A stretch of DNA of 22,048 nt. It comes from Bacteroidales bacterium. Lineage in GTDB: Bacteria; Bacteroidota; Bacteroidia; Bacteroidales; P3. Below are positions 8,320-13,571 of the stretch, in pieces (positions within the stretch are counted from its first letter, which is position 1; every line of letters begins with the position of its first letter). A program made the position numbers and the translations under genes. The stretch is from positions 1 to 22,048 of the forward strand of contig JAEEIS010000227.1 of assembly GCA_016281475.1 (NCBI GenBank), in the 5' to 3' direction. The notes beneath the pieces are model-generated. The model was not told the DNA's origin. It searched no databases and saw only the letters and a program-made list of their open reading frames with translations.

Positions 8320-9486
8320 TCACATGCTCTCTCGCAGTATCTCTACCACCTCGTCGCGTGTCAGCGTGCGGTAGCCCACGGGCAGGATAAGCACTGCATC
8401 GACCACAGCCTGCAGGTTCTCTTCCGTCACGCCCAGTTCCTTCGAGTGCATCACCACGCCTATCTCCTTCATCCACGCCTCAAGACAGGCGAGACCTTCC
8501 GTGGCCACCTGCTCGTCGCTCTTGCCCTCGGGACGCACATCCCACACATTCTTGGCAAAGCGCACAAACTGGTGCAGCCCGTCGTGCATCACGTGGCGGT
8601 AGTATGGCAGCGACACCGATGCCAGCGTCATGCCGTGCGTGGCATCCGTTACCAGTCCGATAGCGTGGCCAATCTGGTGCACCTCCCAGTCGCCGCCCTT
8701 GCCGCACTTTAGCAGCGTGTTCAGTGCCCAGGTTGCCGTCCACATAATGTTGGCGCGTGCCTCATAGTCCTGCGGGTTCTTCGCGGCAATGCGGGTGGCG
8801 TGGATAAGCGAGCGCATCAGCCCCTCGTTAATATAGTCGGTGGTGCAGTCGGCCTTGCCTGCGAAATACTGTTCCATCAGATGGCTCATAATGTCGAAGA
8901 AGCCTGCCACCATCTGGTACTGCGGCACGGTCATGGTGAATCGTGGGTTGAGGATGGTGAATTTCGGATACAGCTCCGGACCGAACACCTTGCCCAGCTT
9001 GAAGCCCGCCTTGCGGTTGGTGATAACGCTGCCGCCATTCATCTCCGAGCCCGTGCCCACCATCGTGAGCACTGCTCCGATAGGCACCGTCTGGCACGAC
9101 GGCGAGCCCTGCTTCACCCAGTACTTCTCCCACGGATCCTCCGTGCAGTAGGCCGAGGCCGAAACGCCCTTGGCATAGTCAATGGTGCTGCCGCCACCAA
9201 CAGCCAGAATAAGGTCAACCTTGTTGTCCCTCACCAGTCGGCAACCCTCCAGCACCTTCTCGTAGGTCGGATTAGGCATCACGCCTGCATCCTCCACCAC
9301 GGTCTTGCCTGCCTCCTTCAAGGCTGCCACCACGGCATCGTATATGCCGTTACGTTTGATAGAACCCCCGCCGTAGCTGAGCATCACAGTGGGTCCATAT
9401 TTCTTCAGCTCTTCAGCCAAATAGCCTAGCGAATCCTCGCCAAAATAAAGCTTTGTAGGGTTGTGGTATGCGAAATTTCCTTTCAT
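8320..9486 (-). CDS. Iron-containing alcohol dehydrogenase (YqhD/BdhA-like)
   Basis: A 388-residue group III metal-dependent alcohol dehydrogenase, expected to reduce aldehydes to alcohols with NAD(P)H in the cytosol. The N-terminal Rossmann-like part has SYGGGS at residues 37-42 and the cofactor-binding motif GGGSTIDYAK at 97-106. The C-terminal helical domain supplies the metal site: Asp198 and His202 in FFDIMSH, His274 in HQIGHAIG and His284 in DATHG, in the usual D-H-H-H order. The block is most like the YqhD/butanol dehydrogenase branch, typically NADPH-dependent with broad aldehyde use; exact substrate is unknown. It begins 5 nt after the stop of the small membrane protein gene, so the two are probably one transcript. 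Confidence 0.93.
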   Translation of the reverse strand: MKGNFAYHNPTKLYFGEDSLGYLAEELKKYGPTVMLSYGGGSIKRNGIYDAVVAALKEAGKTVVEDAGVMPNPTYEKVLEGCRLVRDNKVDLILAVGGGSTIDYAKGVSASAYCTEDPWEKYWVKQGSPSCQTVPIGAVLTMVGTGSEMNGGSVITNRKAGFKLGKVFGPELYPKFTILNPRFTMTVPQYQMVAGFFDIMSHLMEQYFAGKADCTTDYINEGLMRSLIHATRIAAKNPQDYEARANIMWTATWALNTLLKCGKGGDWEVHQIGHAIGLVTDATHGMTLASVSLPYYRHVMHDGLHQFVRFAKNVWDVRPEGKSDEQVATEGLACLEAWMKEIGVVMHSKELGVTEENLQAVVDAVLILPVGYRTLTRDEVVEILRESM

Positions 9487-9491
9487 GAAGA

Positions 9492-9764
9492 TTATTTGTT
9501 TAATATTATCGGATTAATCGGAACACTCTGATCATTCAGACCATTCCGACTCCTCCGACAATTCCGATTATTCCGATTCTTACACTGACCTTGCGCCGCT
9601 TTGCCACACACGCATCCTACCTTCTCTCCTGTATGTGGGTCCATGCTGCTGCAATGCCGCTCAAACTCGCCATGCTTTCTAAACAGCATCTTCACGCCCA
9701 GCCCCAGCATCATCAATGCCACGACTGCCAAAGCGCATAATATCGTATACAGCAAGGTATCCAT
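9492..9764 (-). CDS. Small membrane protein with cysteine motif, unknown function
   Basis: A 90-residue protein with one membrane helix (about residues 4-28). A basic segment, then HGEFERHCSSMD and GCVCGK follow, with cysteines at 38, 51, 53 and 61. I recall similar single-helix proteins with a CxCGK ending in Bacteroidales, but no function is known to me. A longer reading to base 9791 would need a TTG start inside the tRNA terminator hairpin, so the ATG at 9762-9764 is preferred. The C-terminal 25-30 residues (Asn/Arg-rich, then SVPINPIILNK) are encoded by a palindromic repeat found elsewhere in the window, so they are probably an accretion and not part of the conserved protein. It is 5 nt upstream of the alcohol dehydrogenase gene. 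Confidence 0.68.
   Translation of the reverse strand: MDTLLYTILCALAVVALMMLGLGVKMLFRKHGEFERHCSSMDPHTGEKVGCVCGKAAQGQCKNRNNRNCRRSRNGLNDQSVPINPIILNK
9511..9585. repeat. Dispersed palindromic repeat, copy 1
   Basis: About 75 nt of ATTCCGA/TCGGAAT-rich sequence, including the 16-mer ATTCAGACCATTCCGA at 9534-9549. This 16-mer recurs exactly at 20028-20043, with the next 43 nt largely conserved (mostly transitions). An imperfect hairpin forms between AATCGGAA and the later TTCCGA. It overlaps the 3' end of the small membrane protein gene. Confidence 0.65.
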
Positions 9765-9778
9765 AGTGGTAATATACA

Positions 9779-9806
9779 AGAAAAGCCGCAATGTCTGTTG
9801 CGGCTT
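9779..9806 (-). terminator. Terminator of tRNA-Asn
   Basis: On the minus strand AAGCCGCAA and TTGCGGCTT form a perfect 9-bp stem (9798-9806 with 9783-9791) around a 6-nt loop, followed by TTTTCTT-type sequence. It begins 3 nt after the encoded CCA of the tRNA. The membrane protein ATG lies only about 15 nt further on. Confidence 0.8.
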
Positions 9807-9809
9807 CCT

Positions 9810-9886
9810 TGGCTCCCCAAGCAGGACTTGAACCTGCGACCCCCTGATTAACAGTCAGGTGCTCTAACCAACTGAGCTATTGAGGA
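9810..9886 (-). tRNA. tRNA-Asn (anticodon GTT)
   Basis: A complete cloverleaf reads on the minus strand. The acceptor arms are TCCTCAA and TTGGGGA (one G-T pair). The D arm is GCTC/GAGC, the anticodon arm CCTGA/TCAGG with loop CTGTTAA (anticodon GTT), and the T arm GCAGG/CCTGC with loop TTCAAGT. The discriminator base is G and the 3' CCA is encoded in the DNA (9810-9812). Confidence 0.97.
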
Positions 9887-9920
9887 AGGTTTGACAGCTC
9901 TTTTATTTCTCAAAAGCGGT

Positions 9921-9930
9921 TGCAAAAATA
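9921..9930 (-). promoter_or_regulatory. Probable -7 promoter element of tRNA-Asn
   Basis: The minus strand reads TATTTTTGCA, matching TAnnTTTG, 37 nt upstream of the tRNA 5' end in an AT-rich region. The surrounding 108-nt gap shows no gene. Confidence 0.6.
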
Positions 9931-9994
9931 CACACTTTTTTCCATTTAGCAAAATTTTTTTTCAAAATATTTTACCATAACCACATCAAAACAT

Positions 9995-10867
9995 TTATTT
10001 ACACATAGTTGCATACTTCAAATTTTCTACTATATCGCCTGCCGTAAGGCTGCATTCCGACTGTTTTTCGACCGCCAAATCACCAGATTTGCCATGCAAC
10101 CACACAGCCAGAGTAGCGCTCACTTCTGCATCAATCTGACTATCTTTATTTTGAGCCAAAATAGCAAGCATCACACCCGTCAGCACATCCCCACTTCCAG
10201 CTGTCGCCATGCCCGCATTTCCAGTCGTATTTACATACATTTCTCCCTGCCTGCCAGACGTTTGTGTACGATGTCCCTTATAGACAATCACACAACCCGT
10301 CTCTCGACTGGCATCACACTGCCGATGTCGTCGCTGCCCGTCATCCGAGCATGTGCCAAACAGCCGCTCAAACTCCTTCGCGTGGGGGGTCAGCACAGTC
10401 GCCACCCCGTCGGCGGCATGCTCCCTGAGCAACGCCCTCCCGTCGTCCATCCGCGCCAGCATATTCAGCGCGTCGGCATCCAGCACCATCGGCTTCGTCG
10501 CCGCCGCCCCTATAAGGGCTCGCAGAGCCCCCTGGCTCTCCGTCCCCAGTCCCGGTCCCACGGCAACGGCATCATAGCGCGACAGCTCCTCCGGCGTGAA
10601 AAGGTGGGTGAAATGCGTCGCGTCGCCATCAATAGACACCATTGCCTCCGGCACTGCCGTCTGCATGATCTCCACGCCGCATGCCGGCACATGCACCGTC
10701 AGCAGTCCCGCGCCGCTGCGCAGGCACGCCCGTGCCGCCAGCACCGCCGCACCCATCTTGCCACGGCTGCCAGCCACCAGCAGCGCATGGCCGTAAGTAC
10801 CCTTGTGGCTTTCGGGGTCCCGATGGTCAAGGAAATCGGGAAATACAGGTTTGTCAACAACAATCAT
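9995..10867 (-). CDS. nnrD: ADP/ATP-dependent NAD(P)H-hydrate dehydratase
   Basis: This metabolite-repair enzyme dehydrates the damaged cofactors NADHX and NADPHX back to NADH and NADPH using a nucleotide phosphate donor. The 290-residue protein has the ribokinase-like fold. Landmarks are HKGTYGHALLVAGSRGKMGA (residues 21-40), the VGPGLG loop at 103-108, TPHAKEFERLFG at 160-171, and NAGMATAGSGDVLTG (217-231) with the catalytic Asp227. The N-terminal YjeF/NnrE epimerase domain, often fused in other bacteria, is absent, so an epimerase would have to be encoded elsewhere. The start lies 5 nt beyond the T-run of the terminator of the upstream outer-membrane protein gene, leaving no space for a separate promoter. 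Transcription probably depends on read-through or on a promoter not recognisable by eye. Confidence 0.93.
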   Translation of the reverse strand: MIVVDKPVFPDFLDHRDPESHKGTYGHALLVAGSRGKMGAAVLAARACLRSGAGLLTVHVPACGVEIMQTAVPEAMVSIDGDATHFTHLFTPEELSRYDAVAVGPGLGTESQGALRALIGAAATKPMVLDADALNMLARMDDGRALLREHAADGVATVLTPHAKEFERLFGTCSDDGQRRHRQCDASRETGCVIVYKGHRTQTSGRQGEMYVNTTGNAGMATAGSGDVLTGVMLAILAQNKDSQIDAEVSATLAVWLHGKSGDLAVEKQSECSLTAGDIVENLKYATMCK

Positions 10868-10872
10868 AATTG

Positions 10873-10901
10873 AAAAAAAGGTGGAGTTTCACAACTCCAC
10901 C
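10873..10901 (-). terminator. Terminator of the outer-membrane protein gene (possible attenuator for nnrD)
   Basis: On the minus strand GGTGGAGTT, loop GTGA and AACTCCACC (10901 to 10880) form a perfect 9-bp stem followed by seven T residues. It lies about 32 nt after the stop of the upstream gene and directly before the nnrD start codon. Confidence 0.88.
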
Positions 10902-10933
10902 CCAATTAATAATTTACGTGTATGAAAAGAATT

Positions 10934-11926
10934 TTAAAAATGATAAGTCATGCCCATGCCGAAGGTCCACGTGCGGTTGTAGATCTTATAGGGGCTCTTG
11001 GCAACACTGAGGAGGCCGTGGTAGTAGTCGCCGCCAAAATGCAGCTGGAAGGCGGGACTCACGCGCAGGCTGAGTCCGATACCACCTGCCAAACCGGCAT
11101 CAAAACGGTTGTCGTAGCCCTCCACGAAATGGTAGGCGTCGCCCTCATAGGGACGGGGGTCGTTGGCCACATACACATAGCCATGACGAGCCTGCGTCAG
11201 CCAGTAGGCAGCGTAGCCGCCAAACTTGAAATGGATGCGCACATCCTCGCCACCCACCGACAGGTCGGCCATCAAGGGCAGCTGCAGGTACATGTCGCGA
11301 TAGAAAGTGCGATACTCGTCGCTGACATCGTTATACTTCACCTCCAGGTCGGTGATATAGTTCTTCGAGATGGCGGCAAGACCCGAGCGGATGCCGAACC
11401 ACTGGTTGAACTGATAACCCACAACGGCCTCGAAATCCACGCCGCGGTCGGTATACCACTTGCCGCTATTACGTGCATACGTCACAGCCATGTGGTTGTT
11501 TGTACCGCCCACGAAGAAACCGAGATACCAGCCACGGGCCTCGTCGTTCAGGATATCGTCGTGCGGAATCAGGTCGGTGCGCACATCCTCGCGGTTGCCA
11601 TGACGGCCACCCTTGTGGTCGCACTTGCCGCTGCACTTGCCTGCCACCTGCTCGTCGCGCAGAAACACGCGGGTCGAGGGCTGCACACGCTCCACTAAAT
11701 TGGCATTAAGAAACATCTGATACTTAGTTGCGTCGATGATGGCATTCGCCATGCGGCCAGAACGGGTTTGCAGCACCACGCCATACTTGTTCAGCGTGTC
11801 CTGCGGCAGCATGTTGGTGTCGTTGAACGTAATCAAAGCCGACACATACTCTCTCGTACCCTGGTTCTGTGCCATGGCACCGCCCATCACGGCGAGAAGC
11901 AATACAATAGTGAAAATCTTCTTCAT
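10934..11926 (-). CDS. Outer-membrane beta-barrel protein with N-terminal I9-like (subtilisin propeptide-like) domain
   Basis: A 330-residue exported protein with a signal peptide at 1-19 (cleavage after AMA). Residues about 25-88 read as an alternating strand/helix module (SALITFND, KYGVVLQTRSG, VERVQPSTRV) that resembles the inhibitor I9 / subtilisin propeptide-type domain at the start of Bacteroidetes S8 proteases. No protease domain follows. Residues 96-110 form a Cys/His/Lys-rich linker (GKCSGKCDHKGGRHG), possibly metal-binding. From residue 132 (GWYLGFFVGG) to the terminal YHF, aromatic and glycine-rich strands end in Phe, typical of an 8-10-stranded outer-membrane barrel. I do not recognise a named family and cannot assign function. 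It has its own promoter and a terminator. The I9 resemblance is by eye and needs profile support. Confidence 0.8.
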   Translation of the reverse strand: MKKIFTIVLLLAVMGGAMAQNQGTREYVSALITFNDTNMLPQDTLNKYGVVLQTRSGRMANAIIDATKYQMFLNANLVERVQPSTRVFLRDEQVAGKCSGKCDHKGGRHGNREDVRTDLIPHDDILNDEARGWYLGFFVGGTNNHMAVTYARNSGKWYTDRGVDFEAVVGYQFNQWFGIRSGLAAISKNYITDLEVKYNDVSDEYRTFYRDMYLQLPLMADLSVGGEDVRIHFKFGGYAAYWLTQARHGYVYVANDPRPYEGDAYHFVEGYDNRFDAGLAGGIGLSLRVSPAFQLHFGGDYYHGLLSVAKSPYKIYNRTWTFGMGMTYHF

Positions 11927-11954
11927 AATGTAATTAATTTGTTATTTTTCAAAT

Positions 11955-11968
11955 TGCAAAGATACGAA
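11955..11968 (-). promoter_or_regulatory. Bacteroidetes-type promoter of the outer-membrane protein gene
   Basis: The minus strand reads TTCGTATCTTTGCA, containing TATCTTTG at 11964-11957, about 31 nt upstream of the start codon. The 14-mer matches the promoters at 6616 and 20900 except at one variable position. Confidence 0.72.
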
Positions 11969-12101
11969 CTTTTTTTGAATTGAAAAATGAAAATTGAAAA
12001 ACGAAACAATTAGTTGCATAGAAATGTGATAATTGAGAATAAAATTATTGTATGGCAACGCCCCAATAATTACAATTTTCACTTTTCAACTTTCATTTTT
12101 T

Positions 12102-12959
12102 TTAAAGGCTTGCGTAGGCAGGCTTAAACGTGTCGCCATCCTCCATGCGGCCGCTCGACAGGCCCTTCTTCAGCCAGCGGGCGCGCTGGGCCGAAGTGCC
12201 GTGGTTGAACGACTCTGGAATCATATATCCGCGTGCCCGCTTCTGCAGGTAGTCGTCGCCAATCTTCGACGCCACGTTCAGGCCCTCCTCGATGTCGCCA
12301 TCCTCCAGCGAGCCGAACATCTTGTTGTCGTTGTACGCCCACACGCCGGCATAGAAATCCGCCTGCAGCTCCAAGCGCACACTGATTTGGTTAGCTTCCT
12401 TCTCGCTCATGCGGCTCATCTGCTGGTGTGCCTCCGTCAGCGTGCCCAGCAGATACTGTACATGGTGACCCACCTCGTGCGCAATCACGTAGGCGTAGGC
12501 AAAGTCGCCGTCAGCACCCAGCTGCTGGTACATGCTCGAGAAAAACTCCAGGTCGAGATACACGCTCTGGTCGGCCGAACAATAGAACGGACCCGACGAC
12601 GACGAAGCACCGCCGCAGCCGCTCTGCACGGCATCCTTAAACAGCACCAGTCTTGGCGGCTTGTAGGTGAGGCCCCTCTTCCTAAACTCTGCCGTCCACA
12701 CGTCCTCCGTGCCGGCAAGAATCTGGCGGGCAAACTTCGCCAGCTCCTCCTCTTCGGCCGTAGGCACATAGGCCGTCTGCTCCGTGGTGACGCCGGTATC
12801 TGCCGGCATCACCTGCTGCAGAATGCTGGGGTCGACACCAAACAATGTCAGCAATCCCGCTATCAGCAGTCCGCCAATTCCCAAACCCGCCTTCGTCGAG
12901 GTCTTCATACCTCTGCGGTCGTCCACATTTTGACTTTCGCGTCTTCCATCTAGTTTCAT
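12102..12959 (-). CDS. ypfJ: Neutral zinc metallopeptidase, YpfJ family
   Basis: A 285-residue putative membrane-anchored zinc peptidase. The start MKLDGRRESQNVDDRRG matches the characteristic YpfJ N-terminus, which supports the ATG at 12957-12959. A transmembrane helix lies at about residues 24-41. The catalytic zinc motif HEVGH occupies 161-165, and Glu197 in RLELQADFYAG is the probable third ligand. The segment SGCGGASSSSGPFYCSADQ (113-131) is the conserved Cys-containing loop of the family. The physiological substrate is unknown. It is the first gene of the minus-strand block. The 175-nt gap before the next gene holds AT-rich simple sequence, a weak inverted repeat (12043-12050 with 12064-12071) and that gene's promoter. 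Confidence 0.92.
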   Translation of the reverse strand: MKLDGRRESQNVDDRRGMKTSTKAGLGIGGLLIAGLLTLFGVDPSILQQVMPADTGVTTEQTAYVPTAEEEELAKFARQILAGTEDVWTAEFRKRGLTYKPPRLVLFKDAVQSGCGGASSSSGPFYCSADQSVYLDLEFFSSMYQQLGADGDFAYAYVIAHEVGHHVQYLLGTLTEAHQQMSRMSEKEANQISVRLELQADFYAGVWAYNDNKMFGSLEDGDIEEGLNVASKIGDDYLQKRARGYMIPESFNHGTSAQRARWLKKGLSSGRMEDGDTFKPAYASL

Positions 12960-13049
12960 AGTCTTCGATATTGATTAATAATTAATATTCCAAGAATCAA
13001 ACCATTACCCATACACACCCCTCCCCTCGCCCACACATCTTTGGGCGTG

Positions 13050-13057
13050 CAAATATA
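13050..13057 (-). promoter_or_regulatory. -7 element of the ypfJ promoter
   Basis: The minus strand reads TATATTTG followed by CACGCC, matching TAnnTTTG, about 90 nt upstream of the ypfJ start. Confidence 0.65.
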
Positions 13058-13068
13058 CACAAAAAAAT

Positions 13069-13076
13069 TAGATTTG
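13069..13076 (+). promoter_or_regulatory. Plus-strand -7 element facing the tamB-like gene
   Basis: TAGATTTG followed by CACGCC matches TAnnTTTG on the plus strand, mirroring the ypfJ element. A transcript would begin near 13083 and have a leader of about 490 nt before tamB, or could be a separate RNA. Activity is inferred only from the motif. Confidence 0.45.
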
Positions 13077-13290
13077 CACGCCGACACACGAAAAATATTT
13101 TACAGGGCGTGTGTTTCAGTCGATACTGCGGCCCGTCGACACACCAAAATGCCATGCAAACCGCCCAACACTCGCATCGGTCTTTTCCAGACAAAAATCC
13201 TCCACACCCCATCCTCACTCCCGCGAACTCTCCATCCTTTGAATATCCATATAGGACTCTTCTTCGCCCTATGAGCCTTAAAGAGCACCC

Positions 13291-13320
13291 CAATCGGTAA
13301 GAATCGGTAAAAATCGGTAG
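13291..13320 (+). repeat. Three tandem 10-nt direct repeats
   Basis: CAATCGGTAA, GAATCGGTAA and AAATCGGTAG are consecutive and share the core AATCGGTA. The 10-nt period equals about one helical turn, so a DNA-binding protein could meet all three on one face. Confidence 0.75.
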
Positions 13321-13571
13321 GGAGGCGCACGGAGCCGTAAATGGGGAAAAGGAGGCTGAAAAATGAAATCACTTTTCAACAACGCGAAGTCCCACTAATC
13401 AACAATGGCGACGAAATTAGAAAGTTTTTTATCCATGGGACAAAATAATTTTAAAAGAGGAACGTTATTAATAAATTGAGAATTGGTATGGCGGCGAGTG
13501 TGGAGTGTGATTGACGCACGATTAGACGTAATATCAAACAGACGCATTATTAAACATTGGTCTTTAAACAG

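Larger units (their letters stand above)
13044..13082. repeat. 11-bp inverted repeat enclosing divergent promoter elements
   Basis: GGCGTGCAAAT (13044-13054) and ATTTGCACGCC (13072-13082) are perfect inverted copies separated by 17 nt. Each arm contains the TTTGCA end of a -7 element, one per strand, so the two promoters face outwards. Confidence 0.85.
12960..13571. other. 612-nt non-coding region between divergent ypfJ and tamB-like genes
   Basis: No credible protein is encoded; short reading frames on both strands look random. The region holds an inverted repeat with two opposed -7 elements (13044-13082), two further small inverted repeats (13084-13114 and about 13109-13144), a C-rich stretch (13190-13240), three 10-nt direct repeats (13291-13320), an AT-rich tract (13420-13485) and an imperfect 15-nt direct repeat just before tamB (13513-13527 and 13541-13555). 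It could carry a long leader or a small RNA. Confidence 0.6.

Noticed and set aside
8097..9429. Plus-strand open frames over the alcohol dehydrogenase gene
   Set aside because: They are antisense shadows of a clearly recognisable dehydrogenase and show no recognisable domain.
13291..13320. Possible CRISPR array
   Set aside because: Units are only 10 nt with no spacers, and no cas genes are present.
12997..13372. Short open frames on both strands in the ypfJ-tamB gap
   Set aside because: They overlap each other on opposite strands, have random composition and lack a supporting promoter spacing or homology.
13557..13571. TTG start for the tamB-like gene
   Set aside because: It adds five residues before a good ATG and signal anchor, with no supporting ribosome-binding site.
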